A stretch of DNA of 64,000 bases from Deferrisoma camini S3R1 (GCF_000526155.1 NZ_JAFN01000001.1:1430501-1494500), one strand, 5' to 3'; counted from the stretch's first letter, positions 44,572 through 53,003 are shown. Notes: generated by a model not told the origin, from the sequence alone. Translations and numbers: made by a program.

Positions 44572-45720
44572 TCACCGTCCCTTCACGATCTCCCGGCCGA
44601 TGAAGTTCTTAAGCACCTCGTGGGTGCCGCCGCCGTAGAGCAGGAACCGGGCGTCCCGGAAGTAGCGCTGGGGCCCGTACTCCGTGGCGAACCCGTTGCC
44701 ACCGTAGATGCGGGTCACCTCGTCCACCACCTTCAGGCAGGTCTCGGTGGCGAACATCTTGGCCATGGCGGCCTCCTTGCGGGGGTTCAGGCCCTCGCCG
44801 ATCATCCAGGCCGCGTAGTAGACCAGCAGCCGGGCCGCCTCCATCTCGGTGGCCATCTCCGCGAACTTGGCCCGGATCAGCTGGTAGTCGCCGATCGGCC
44901 GGCCGAACGCCTCGCGCTTGCGGGCGTACTCCAAGCCGTCCGCAAACGCGGTGCGCGCGATCCCCAGGGCCATGGCCCCGGTCATGCACCGCACCTCGTT
45001 CAGGATCTCGCCCAGGTACGCCACGCCCTTGCCCTCCTCCTCGCCCAGGAGGTTCTCGTCGGGCACGAACACGTCCTCGAACACCAGCTCCCCGGTCACC
45101 GGGCCCCGGGCCCCCAGCTTGTGGAGCACCTGGCCCGACCGGAACCCCGGGGTTCCCTTCTCCACCAGGAAGAAGTTCAGGCCCTTCATCCCCTTGGCCG
45201 GGTCGGTGGTGGCCAGCACCGTGGCGAAGTCGGCCGTGGGCCCGTTGGTGATCCAGTTCTTGGTTCCGTTGAGCACCCAGCCGCCGTCCACCTTTTTCGC
45301 GGTGGTGCGGGTGGCGGCCAGGTCCGACCCGGACTGGTCCTCGGTGAAGCAGATGGTGGCGATCTTCTCGCCCCGGAGCGCGGGCAGCAGGCACCGCTCG
45401 CGGATCGCCTCGGACCCGAACCGGTACAGGAAGTGGGTGCCCATCAGCATGTTCATGATCACGGCCTGGGCGAACCCCACCGACCCCCGGGTGATCTCCT
45501 CGTAGAAGATCATGCAGGTCACCGGGTCGGCGTTCATGCCCCCCAGCTCCTCGGGGTAGCGCAGGCCCAGGTACCCGAGCGAGGTGAACTCCCGCCACAG
45601 GTCCTCCGGGATCCGGTCCTCCTGGTCGATCTCCTCCACCCGCGGGAGGATCAGCCGATCCACGGTGTCGGCCACGGCCTGTCGGAAAAACTGCTGTTCC
45701 TCGGTGAGTCGGAAATCCAT
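44572..45720 (-). CDS. Acyl-CoA dehydrogenase lacking the canonical catalytic Glu (benzylmalonyl-CoA dehydrogenase-like)
   Basis: A 382-residue FAD flavoprotein. It has ICFTEDQSGSDLAATRTT, WITNGP and RIYGGNGFATEYGPQRYFRD. The usual catalytic Glu motif (YEGT) reads LLYGGGTHEVLKN, so Gly replaces Glu. The other known position (usual LNxERL) reads LNEVRC. Loss of the base fits an oxidative decarboxylase, as known for benzylmalonyl-CoA dehydrogenase of the Aromatoleum indoleacetate pathway, where loss of CO2 replaces proton removal. The substrate is inferred. ATG 45720 has a GAGG ribosome site 7 bp upstream. Confidence 0.87.
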   Translation of the reverse strand: MDFRLTEEQQFFRQAVADTVDRLILPRVEEIDQEDRIPEDLWREFTSLGYLGLRYPEELGGMNADPVTCMIFYEEITRGSVGFAQAVIMNMLMGTHFLYRFGSEAIRERCLLPALRGEKIATICFTEDQSGSDLAATRTTAKKVDGGWVLNGTKNWITNGPTADFATVLATTDPAKGMKGLNFFLVEKGTPGFRSGQVLHKLGARGPVTGELVFEDVFVPDENLLGEEEGKGVAYLGEILNEVRCMTGAMALGIARTAFADGLEYARKREAFGRPIGDYQLIRAKFAEMATEMEAARLLVYYAAWMIGEGLNPRKEAAMAKMFATETCLKVVDEVTRIYGGNGFATEYGPQRYFRDARFLLYGGGTHEVLKNFIGREIVKGR

Positions 45721-46048
45721 GGGCATGCCTCGTTCGGCTGGAAAGCTAGAAAGCTGGGAAGCTACCTGAGACCAGCGACGCGCTCATTCCCCTGGTCGGG
45801 AGCAAGGGGCCTGCCGGAGAGCCGGGCGCGGCCCCTTAGCTCGCCGCGCAGCGCCTCCGGTATCCGGGCCACGAAATGGTATGGATTCCACCGAGCTGTA
45901 ACGGAACCAACTCTCCTGTCTTGTGCCTGCGCGGCGAATCTCAACGCCCGGCTTCGCGCCCGGCCGGAGGCGGGCCCCTTGCCCCTCCTCCGAGACGGAA
46001 CCCGCGGATCCACCCCTAGGCCCCCGTGGGAGCTCGCGTGGCACGGCT
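45721..46048 (-). repeat. Octamers and element A copy
   Basis: GGCTGGAAAGCTAGAAAGCTGGGAAGC octamer-like repeats lie at about 45736-45765. A full element A (187 bp) lies at 45799-45985. Its minus-strand ends GGGGCAAGGGGCC and GGCCCCTTGCTCC pair perfectly except one position, although the sequence differs from other copies. Confidence 0.83.
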
Positions 46049-47242
46049 CTACACCACCCCCTCGTCCGTGAGCCGGGCGAGCGCGTCCTCGGACAACCCG
46101 AGGGCCTCGCCGTAGACCTTGGCGTTGTGCTCGCCCAGGCGGGGCGGGAACGACAGCTCCCCCCCCCTCTCCCTCAGGAACTCGGTGGGCACCGGCGGCG
46201 GCGCCAGGCAGACCTCGAACCCGGTCTGGGGGTCCCGGGTGCGCAGGAGCTTCGGCTTCACCGCGGGGTCCTCGCACACCTCCGGCACGGTCTGGACCCT
46301 CGACCCCGGGATCCGGGCCTGCCGCAGCAGGCCCAGGAGATCTTCGGTGCCGAGGGCTCTCGTGACCTCGGCGATCCGCTCGTTCAGCCGGCCCACGTCC
46401 GCGATCCGGCCGGCGTTGGTCTCGTACGCAGGGTCGGCCAGCCCCTCGAACCCCGGCAGGGCCACCAGCCGCTGCCACTGCAGGTCGTTGCCCACCGCCA
46501 GGTACACGTACCCGTCCCGGGTGGGGTACACGCTGACCGGGGCGAAGAACTCGTGGGTGTTGCCCCGGCGGGTCATCACCTTCCCAAAGGTCTTGGCCAT
46601 GGTGATCGGCTGGGTCAGCCAGCTCACGGTGGAGTCGATCATGGCCACGTCGATCCGGGCCCCTTCGCCGGTCACGGCCCGGCGGTACAGGGCCTTCATG
46701 ATCTGGCCGTAGGCGTGCTCGCTCGTGCCCATGTCGGGCAGGGGGATCCCCACCACCTCGGGGGGGCCGTCCGGCTCGCCGGTCAGGTCCATCAGCCCCC
46801 CCCGGGCCTGAAGGATGGGGTCGTAGGCCGCCTCGTTGGAGTCGGGCCCGAACCCGGTGATCCCCACCCAGATCAGATCGGGCCGGATCTTCCGGAGGGT
46901 GTCGTAGTCGATGCCCAGGGGCTCGTAGTTCTTGGGCAGCTGGTTCGTGGCGAACACGTCCACCGGCAGCTCCGCGATCAGGTCGTGGAGCAGCTTCTGC
47001 CCCTTGGGGTCCTTCAGGTTCAGAGTGATCGCCTCCTTGCCCGCGTTGATGGCGAAGAAGTAGCTCGACATCAGGGGCTCCTCCGGGCGGAACGGGTCCC
47101 CCACCCGCCGGTTCGGGTCGCCGCGGCCCGGGGGCTCCACCCGGATCACCCGAAGCCCGTCCATGGCGAGCCGGTAGGTGAGGTAGGGCAGCACGGTGGC
47201 CTGCTCCAGGCTCAGAACGGTCAGGTCTTGCAAGGGGTTCAT
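46049..47242 (-). CDS. Family III CoA-transferase (CaiB/Frc type)
   Basis: A 397-residue CoA-transferase. It has VIRVEPPGRGDPNRR, ITLNLKDPKGQKLL and the catalytic Asp in IPLPDMGTSEHAYGQIM. These enzymes transfer CoA between acids, such as succinyl-CoA and benzylsuccinate or phenylsuccinate. In this cluster it would load CoA on the dicarboxylic acid from HyuAB, as the phenylsuccinyl-CoA transferase of the Aromatoleum pathway does; this is inference. ATG 47242 follows GGGAGGAG. First gene on the minus side of a divergent control region. Confidence 0.88.
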   Translation of the reverse strand: MNPLQDLTVLSLEQATVLPYLTYRLAMDGLRVIRVEPPGRGDPNRRVGDPFRPEEPLMSSYFFAINAGKEAITLNLKDPKGQKLLHDLIAELPVDVFATNQLPKNYEPLGIDYDTLRKIRPDLIWVGITGFGPDSNEAAYDPILQARGGLMDLTGEPDGPPEVVGIPLPDMGTSEHAYGQIMKALYRRAVTGEGARIDVAMIDSTVSWLTQPITMAKTFGKVMTRRGNTHEFFAPVSVYPTRDGYVYLAVGNDLQWQRLVALPGFEGLADPAYETNAGRIADVGRLNERIAEVTRALGTEDLLGLLRQARIPGSRVQTVPEVCEDPAVKPKLLRTRDPQTGFEVCLAPPPVPTEFLRERGGELSFPPRLGEHNAKVYGEALGLSEDALARLTDEGVV

Positions 47243-47311
47243 CGGCTCCTCCCGGAATCGCGACTCGCAGCCGGAACAGTTGGCGGGGTCGTTTGATTTT
47301 TGCACCGGCAT

Positions 47312-47329
47312 GTTTGAAAATTATCAAAC
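47312..47329. promoter_or_regulatory. Palindromic operator candidate in the divergent control region
   Basis: GTTTGA-N6-TCAAAC is a perfect 6+6 palindrome. An extra GTTTGA half-site lies at 47291-47296. On the minus strand the palindrome contains GATAAT, a good -10 box for the CoA-transferase operon, so a bound repressor would block it. The region is AT-rich against the GC-rich background. Confidence 0.6.
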
Positions 47330-47431
47330 CGCCGTTTGCGATATGCGCTGTGTGCGCGCACATTACTCCGGAACCTCCCGCCTGTCAACCCCGCCGGCGC
47401 CTCCAGACGGCAGAATTCGCCCGCCCCGACC

Positions 47432-47461
47432 TTGACACTCACGATTCCGTCCTGCTAAGTT
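47432..47461 (+). promoter_or_regulatory. Candidate sigma-70 promoter of the plus-strand operon
   Basis: TTGACA (47432-47437) is a perfect -35 box. With an 18 bp spacer, TAAGTT preceded by TG is a weak extended -10. It lies about 65 bp upstream of the 47528 start codon. Confidence 0.55.
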
Positions 47462-47527
47462 GCGCCGCACCGGGTTTCAACTCGGTGTTCTGTTTTTCTG
47501 CTAGATCGTTTTATTTTGGAGCGTACG

Positions 47528-48520
47528 ATGCTTCGCCTGCCCCATTTCGCCGTTCACCGCCCCGGTTCCGTGGCCGAGGCGCTCCAGATCCTGGCGACCG
47601 CTCCCCACGCCCGGCCGCTGGCCGGGGGCACCGATCTGCTGGTGGCCATGAAGCACGGCCACCACAAGGAGGCCGACCTCGTGAGCCTGGCCGGGCTCGG
47701 CCTCTCCGGCATCGAGCGATCGGACTCCGCGATCACGGTGGGCGCGGGAACCTCCCTGTGGGATCTGATGCGGTGGGCCTGGCCCGGCGCATTGGGCGTG
47801 GTGGCCGAAGCGGTCCGGGCCGTGGCCGCCCCGCCCCTCCAGAGCCGCGCCACGGTGGGCGGGAACGTCTGCCTGGACACCCGGTGCTGGTTCTTCAACC
47901 AGTCCGCGTTCTGGCGAAGCGGCCGGCCGGCCTGCCTCAAGGCCGGGGGCGACCGGTGCCACGTGGTGCCCGGGGGGAGCGACTGCCACGCCGTGAGCCA
48001 GGCCGATCTGCCCCCGGTCCTGATCGCCTGCGGGGCCCAGGCGGAGATCGCCGGGCCCGACGGAAGCCGGGAGGTGCCGGTGGAGGGGCTGTTCTCGGGC
48101 GACGGAAGGCGGCCCCACACCCTGAGCTCCGCAGAGCTCCTGCTGCGGCTCCGCGTTCCCCTGCCCCCCCCCGGGGCGGGCGCGGCCTACGAGAAGCTGA
48201 GGATGCGCCGCGCCTTGGACTTTGCAGCCGCCTCGGCCGCGGTGTACCTGGAGCGCCGGGACGGAGGCTGCGCCCGGGCCCGGGTGGTGCTGGGGGGCCT
48301 GGGCACCAGCCCCCTACGGGTGCCCGAGGCCGAGGCCGCGCTGGAGGGCACGGAGCTGGATCCCCGCGCCCTGGCCGAGGCTGCGGAGGCGGCCGTGGCC
48401 GCGGCCCGGCCCGTGAAGAACACCGACCTGACCCCGGCCTACCGCCGGAAGATGGCAGGGGTGCTGGTTCGGCGGGCCGCCCTGCGGGCGTGGACCCGGG
48501 CGGCCGGGGAGGAGTCCTGA
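47528..48520 (+). CDS. 4-Hydroxybenzoyl-CoA reductase-like FAD/4Fe-4S (beta) subunit
   Basis: A 330-residue FAD subunit of a molybdenum hydroxylase. It has the FAD motif RPLAGGTDLLVAM and SRATVGGNVCLDTRCWFFNQ. The insertion with CLDTRC, PACLKAGGDRC supplies four Cys for an extra 4Fe-4S cluster, the hallmark of 4-hydroxybenzoyl-CoA reductase beta subunits (HcrB). This enzyme reductively removes a phenolic hydroxyl from benzoyl-CoA derivatives. ATG 47528 has GGAG 7 bp upstream. The stop overlaps the next start (TGATG). Confidence 0.88.
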   Translation: MLRLPHFAVHRPGSVAEALQILATAPHARPLAGGTDLLVAMKHGHHKEADLVSLAGLGLSGIERSDSAITVGAGTSLWDLMRWAWPGALGVVAEAVRAVAAPPLQSRATVGGNVCLDTRCWFFNQSAFWRSGRPACLKAGGDRCHVVPGGSDCHAVSQADLPPVLIACGAQAEIAGPDGSREVPVEGLFSGDGRRPHTLSSAELLLRLRVPLPPPGAGAAYEKLRMRRALDFAAASAAVYLERRDGGCARARVVLGGLGTSPLRVPEAEAALEGTELDPRALAEAAEAAVAAARPVKNTDLTPAYRRKMAGVLVRRAALRAWTRAAGEES

Positions 48521-49050
48521 TGAGCGAAGCGCGGAAGAGTGCGCCAAAAAAGATGGTGGTCGAGCTCGAGGTCAACGGAACCCGTCACGAGCTCCTGGTG
48601 GAGCCCCGCCGGACCCTGCTGGAGGTCCTGCGGGAGGAGCTGGGGCTCACGGGCGCCAAGGAGGGGTGCGGCCTGGGCGCCTGCGGCACCTGCACCGTGC
48701 TCATGGACGGCCGGCCCGTGCGCGCGTGCCTCACCCTGGCGGTGGAGGCCCAGGGGGCGAGCATCCTCACCGTGGAGGGGCTGGCCGACACCGTGGCCGA
48801 CCGGGAGCCCGGGGCCCTGCACCCGATCCAGGAGGCGTTCGTGGACGCCCACGGGGTCCAGTGCGGGTTCTGCACCCCCGGCATGATCCTCGCGGCCAAG
48901 GCGCTGCTGGACGAGGAGCCCGACCCGGACGAGGCCCGGATCCGCGAGGCGCTGGGCGGCCAGGTGTGCCGGTGCACCGGCTACACCAAGATCGTGGAGG
49001 CCGTGAAGCTGGCCGCCCACCGGCTCTCTGGCGAGGAGGTGGAGGCGTGA
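48520..49050 (+). CDS. 4-Hydroxybenzoyl-CoA reductase-like 2Fe-2S (gamma) subunit
   Basis: A 176-residue subunit. The two 2Fe-2S motifs are EGCGLGACGTCTVLMDG and QCGFCTPGMILAA ... QVCRCTGYTKI. It links the molybdenum and FAD subunits. The start ATG shares one base with the preceding stop, and the following GTG overlaps its TGA, so all three subunit genes are translationally coupled, unlike the repeat-split paralogue at 28-32 kb. Confidence 0.92.
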   Translation: MSEARKSAPKKMVVELEVNGTRHELLVEPRRTLLEVLREELGLTGAKEGCGLGACGTCTVLMDGRPVRACLTLAVEAQGASILTVEGLADTVADREPGALHPIQEAFVDAHGVQCGFCTPGMILAAKALLDEEPDPDEARIREALGGQVCRCTGYTKIVEAVKLAAHRLSGEEVEA

Positions 49051-51326
49051 GTCGCTACATCGGACAGAGCCTTCCGAGGAGGGACGCGCGGCTCAAGGCC
49101 ACCGGCGAGGCCCGGTTCACCGCAGACCTCTCCCTGCCGTTCATGCTCCACGCGGCCGTGCTGCGAAGTCCCTACCCCCATGCGCGCATCGTCCGGCTCG
49201 ACACCAGCCGGGCCGAGCGGCTGCCCGGGGTCAAGGCGGTGCTCACCGCCCGGGACACCTCCGGGGTCAAGTGGGGCGTGTTCCGCTACACCCGGGACCA
49301 GGAGTTCCTGGCCCGTGAGAAGGTGCGGTACGTGGGCGAGGAGGTGGCGGCCGTGGCCGCCGAGTCCGAGGACATCGCCCGGGAGGCCCTGGAGCTCATC
49401 GAGGTGGAGTACGAGATCCTGCCGGCCGTGTTCGACCCGCTGTCGGCCGTTGCGGACGACGCCCCCCGGATCCACGACCACGCCGAGCGCAACATCAACA
49501 TCCACGTGCCGATCCACGTGGGCGACGTGGACCGGGCCTTCGACGAGTGCGACTACGTCCACACCGAGCGCACGGTCTCGGAGGAAGAGAGCTACTTCAT
49601 GACCGAGCCCTACGCGGTGCTGGCCCACTGCGACCGCCAGGGCACAGTGGAGGTGTGGATGCCCAACGCGAGCCCCCACACCAAGGCCAAGGGGCTCGCC
49701 AACGCGCTGGGGCTGCCGGTGTCCAAGGTGCACGTGCGCCACGTGTTCGTGGGTGGCGCCTTCGGGGGCCGCAGCGACATGTTCCCCGGGGAGTACATCG
49801 CGGCGCGGCTCTCCCAGATGACCCAGCGGCCGGTGAAGCTCGTGTACACCCGCGAGGAGAACTCCATCGCGGTGCGCCAGGGCCACTCCATGGTGGTGGA
49901 GAGCACCTTTGGGTTCAAGCGGGACGGCACCCTTCACGCCGTGGACGTCACCGCCTACATGGACGGCGGGGCGTACTCGTCCACCGGCCCCATCGCCACG
50001 AGCGTGCCGTTCCTGTGCTTCGAGCAGACCTACCGGGTGCCCAACGTGCGGTACAACGGGTACCGGGTGTACACCAACAAGCCGATCCGGGGCATGATCC
50101 GGACCCACGGCCGGGCCTGGGCCTGCAACGTGGACATGCAGCTCGACCTGGCGGCCGCCGCCCTGGGGCTGGACCCGGTGGAGATCCGCCGGCGCAACGC
50201 GGTGCGCACCGGCGACACCACCCCGACCCAGAGCAAGATCTTCAAGATGGACAGCCTGGCCACCATCGAGGCCGTGGCCGAGGCCAGCCGGTTCCGGGAG
50301 AAGTGGGGGAAGCTGCCCAAGTGGCGCGGCATCGGGATCGGCTGCGTGAGCGTGATGAGCGGGTTCCCCATGGGCATCCGGGGCGGATCCGCGGCCATGG
50401 TGAAGTTCGACGAGGACGCGGGGGTGACCGTGATCTCCGGGGTGGTGGACAACGGCCAGGGCAACGAGAACGTGGTGCTGCAGATCGCGGCCGAGGCCCT
50501 GGGCGTGGCCCCCGACGCGATCCAGCTGGTGGCCTCGGACACCGAGGTCACCCCCATCGACCAGGGCGCCTACTCCCAGGCCACCACGTTGTGCAGCGGC
50601 AACGCCGTGCGCCTGGCCTGCGAGGACGCCCGGCGCCAGATCTTCGAGATCGCCTCGGACATGCTGGAGGCGGCCGCGGAGGACCTGGAGCTGGAGGACG
50701 GCAAGGTGTACGTGCGGGGCTCCCCGTCCCGGGCCGTGCCGCTGCGCAACGTGATCCGCATGGGGCTGCTCAAAGGCAAGAACGTCATCGGCCACGGCAG
50801 CTTCGGCCCCAACGTGGACCAGACCCGCGAGTGGATCAAGAACCCCACGGGGCAGCTCGCGGCCGCGTTCAGCTACGGCAGCGCCGTGGTGGAGGTGGAG
50901 GTGGACCCGGAGACCGGGTTCGTCCGGGTGCTCGACGCCTGGGTGGCCCACGACTGCGGGAAGGCCATCAACCCCAAGGAGGTGGAGGGCCAAATGGAGG
51001 GCGGCCTCGCCATGGGGGGCCACGGCGGCATCCTGCTGGAGGCCTGCAAGTGGCACGAGGGAGCCAACCTGAACCCCGACTTCCTGGGGTACAAGGTGCC
51101 GCTCGCGCCCGACATGCCGCCCATCCACCCCTTCATCGTCGAGTCCGAGGATCCGTTCGGGCCGTTCGGGGCCAAGGAGGGCGGGTTGTCCATCTCCATG
51201 TGCACGGCCCAGGCCTACTCCAACGCCATTGCCAACGCCATCGGCACCCACATCCGGGAGTTCCCCCACACCCCCGACCGGGTGCTCGAGGCGATCGAGA
51301 AAAGGGCCGTGACGGGTGATCCGTGA
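49047..51326 (+). CDS. 4-Hydroxybenzoyl-CoA reductase-like molybdopterin (alpha) subunit
   Basis: A 759-residue molybdenum subunit. It has HVFVGGAFGGRSDMFPGEY near 235 and VVDNGQGNENVVLQIAAEAL near 465. At the usual catalytic Glu site (GAKxxGE) it reads PFGAKEGGLSISM: in an ungapped comparison Leu stands at the Glu position and a Glu lies three residues earlier. It may still be active through this shifted Glu. The GTG start overlaps the 2Fe-2S stop. The TGA stop is read from a GTGACGG tandem repeat. With CoxDE downstream it forms a complete operon. Confidence 0.85.
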   Translation: MSRYIGQSLPRRDARLKATGEARFTADLSLPFMLHAAVLRSPYPHARIVRLDTSRAERLPGVKAVLTARDTSGVKWGVFRYTRDQEFLAREKVRYVGEEVAAVAAESEDIAREALELIEVEYEILPAVFDPLSAVADDAPRIHDHAERNINIHVPIHVGDVDRAFDECDYVHTERTVSEEESYFMTEPYAVLAHCDRQGTVEVWMPNASPHTKAKGLANALGLPVSKVHVRHVFVGGAFGGRSDMFPGEYIAARLSQMTQRPVKLVYTREENSIAVRQGHSMVVESTFGFKRDGTLHAVDVTAYMDGGAYSSTGPIATSVPFLCFEQTYRVPNVRYNGYRVYTNKPIRGMIRTHGRAWACNVDMQLDLAAAALGLDPVEIRRRNAVRTGDTTPTQSKIFKMDSLATIEAVAEASRFREKWGKLPKWRGIGIGCVSVMSGFPMGIRGGSAAMVKFDEDAGVTVISGVVDNGQGNENVVLQIAAEALGVAPDAIQLVASDTEVTPIDQGAYSQATTLCSGNAVRLACEDARRQIFEIASDMLEAAAEDLELEDGKVYVRGSPSRAVPLRNVIRMGLLKGKNVIGHGSFGPNVDQTREWIKNPTGQLAAAFSYGSAVVEVEVDPETGFVRVLDAWVAHDCGKAINPKEVEGQMEGGLAMGGHGGILLEACKWHEGANLNPDFLGYKVPLAPDMPPIHPFIVESEDPFGPFGAKEGGLSISMCTAQAYSNAIANAIGTHIREFPHTPDRVLEAIEKRAVTGDP

Positions 51327-51666
51327 CGGGTGACGAGGTCACTAAGACGTGCAAACGTATTGCCAGGGTACGGGGTGGGGGCCTGGTTCCGGCCGGGCGC
51401 GAGTGCGGCATCCGATCGCCGCGCCTTCTCATGCCGCCGCTTGCCCGTCGGTCCAGGCCACGATAGCGGAACTCTTGGGATGCGGAGGCGATCCGGACGT
51501 TCGGAGGGCGCGGCGAGCTAAGGGGCCGCACCCGGCGCTCCACCAGACCCCCACCCCGCCGACGAAAATGGGACAGTGATCCGTGACGGGTGACGGGCCG
51601 GCCGCCCCGCTACGATTCACGATTTACGATTTACGGCTTCTTAGCCTTCCATCCAAAAGGACCGAC
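51327..51666. repeat. Heptamers and inverted element A copy
   Basis: GTGACGG/GTGATCC heptamers lie at 51318-51345 and again at 51577-51600. ACGATTY heptamers lie at 51612-51640. Between them is element A (186 bp, 51372-51557) on the plus strand, with ends GGGGTGGGGGCCTGG and CCAGACCCCCACCCC, again in the direction of transcription. Confidence 0.85.
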
Positions 51667-52092
51667 ATGAAAGCGAAGTCCATCGACCACATCTGTTTCG
51701 CGGTGCGCAACCTGGACGAGGCCGTGGCCCGGTACCGGGACGTGCTGGGCCTGGAGCCCGACGGCGTGTACACCGCCGAGTCCGAGAAGATCCGGGTGGC
51801 CCGGTACTACCTGGGCGAGGTGGCCGTGGAGCTGATGGAGCCCACCGATCCGGACAGCGACGTGGGGCGGTTCCTCGAGAAGCGCGGCGAGGGGTTCTTC
51901 CTGATCTCGTACCGGGTGGACGACGTGGAGGAGGGCCTCCGGGAGCTCGAGTCCAAGGGGTACCCCCTGATCGACCGCAAGCCCCGGGAGCTCATGGGCA
52001 ACCGCTACGCCTTCATCCTGCCCCCGGCCCGGATGAACGGCACCCTGGTCGAGATCCTGGATGGGGAGTTCGAAGGGTATCCGGAACGCTGA
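51667..52092 (+). CDS. Methylmalonyl-CoA epimerase-like VOC protein
   Basis: A 141-residue VOC-fold protein. It has IDHICFAVRNLDEAVARYRD, VAVELMEPTD and a C-terminal LVEILDGEFEGYPER with the Glu metal ligand. This matches methylmalonyl-CoA epimerases, which interconvert the 2R/2S forms of malonyl-type CoA esters. It could serve the B12 mutase product, as the mutase and the dehydrogenase may need opposite stereochemistry; inferred. It lies 2 bp before the MoxR gene. Confidence 0.85.
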   Translation: MKAKSIDHICFAVRNLDEAVARYRDVLGLEPDGVYTAESEKIRVARYYLGEVAVELMEPTDPDSDVGRFLEKRGEGFFLISYRVDDVEEGLRELESKGYPLIDRKPRELMGNRYAFILPPARMNGTLVEILDGEFEGYPER

Positions 52093-52094
52093 AC

Positions 52095-53003
52095 ATGTTC
52101 TCGTCTGTCGATTCCATCGTCGAGCGTCTGGGTCGGGAGCAGTACGTGGCCGACCGGGCCCTGGGCACCATCCTGTACCTGAGCCAGGCGCTGGGGAAGC
52201 CCCTGTTCCTGGAGGGGGAGCCCGGCGTGGGCAAGACCCGGCTCGCCGTGGTCCTGGCCCGGGCCCTCGACACGCCCCTGATCCGGCTCCAGTGCTACGA
52301 GGGGCTCGACGCCTCCACGGCCCTGTACGAGTGGAACTACCCGCGCCAGATCCTGGAGATCAAGCTGCAGGAGACCTGCGGCGAGCGGTCCCAGATCGCC
52401 CGCACCATCTTCAGCGAGGAGTTCCTGATCCAACGGCCCATCCTCCAGGCCCTGCGCCACCCCGGCCCCCGGCCGGCCGTGCTCCTGATCGACGAGCTGG
52501 ACCGGGCCGACGAGGAGTTCGAGGCGTTTCTGCTGGAGGTGCTCGACGAGTTTCAGGTGACGATCCCCGAGCTGGGCACGATCCGGGCGGCGGTGAAGCC
52601 GCTGGTGATCTTGACCTCCAACCGCACCCGCGAGGTGCACGACGCCCTGAAGCGCCGGTGCCTGTACCACTGGATCGACTACCCGGACTTCGACAAGGAG
52701 TACGCCATCGTCAAGGCCCACCTGCCGGACATCGAGGACGATCTCGCGGCCCAGGTGTGCCGGTTCGTGGAGAGGATCCGCACCGAGGAGTTCCTGAAGC
52801 GGCCCGGGGTGGCCGAGACCCTGGACTGGGCCGCGGCCCTGCTGGCCCTGAACCGCCACGCCCTCGACGAGGAGGTGGTGGAGGCCACGATGGGGTGCAT
52901 CTTCAAGAACCAGCAGGACATCCTGCTGTTCCGCAACGCGGTGTGGGGCGACCACGAGAAACGGGCCGAGTACCTGCGCCAGGTCAAGGCGGCGATGTGT
53001 TAG
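52095..53003 (+). CDS. MoxR/CoxD-type AAA+ ATPase
   Basis: A 302-residue ATPase. Walker A is in FLEGEPGVGKTRLAVVLA, Walker B in AVLLIDELDRADEEFEAFLL, and the sensor in VILTSNRTREVHDALKRR. CoxD-type MoxR proteins mature the molybdenum centre of carbon monoxide dehydrogenase and related hydroxylases, with a VWA partner. The partner is present at 53311. It probably matures the adjacent 4-hydroxybenzoyl-CoA reductase-like enzyme. Confidence 0.9.
   Translation: MFSSVDSIVERLGREQYVADRALGTILYLSQALGKPLFLEGEPGVGKTRLAVVLARALDTPLIRLQCYEGLDASTALYEWNYPRQILEIKLQETCGERSQIARTIFSEEFLIQRPILQALRHPGPRPAVLLIDELDRADEEFEAFLLEVLDEFQVTIPELGTIRAAVKPLVILTSNRTREVHDALKRRCLYHWIDYPDFDKEYAIVKAHLPDIEDDLAAQVCRFVERIRTEEFLKRPGVAETLDWAAALLALNRHALDEEVVEATMGCIFKNQQDILLFRNAVWGDHEKRAEYLRQVKAAMC

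Noticed and set aside
48981-51269. 762-codon open frame opposite the molybdenum subunit
   Set aside because: A mirror frame of a codon-biased gene; it has His/Val/Leu runs but no recognised domain or ribosome site.
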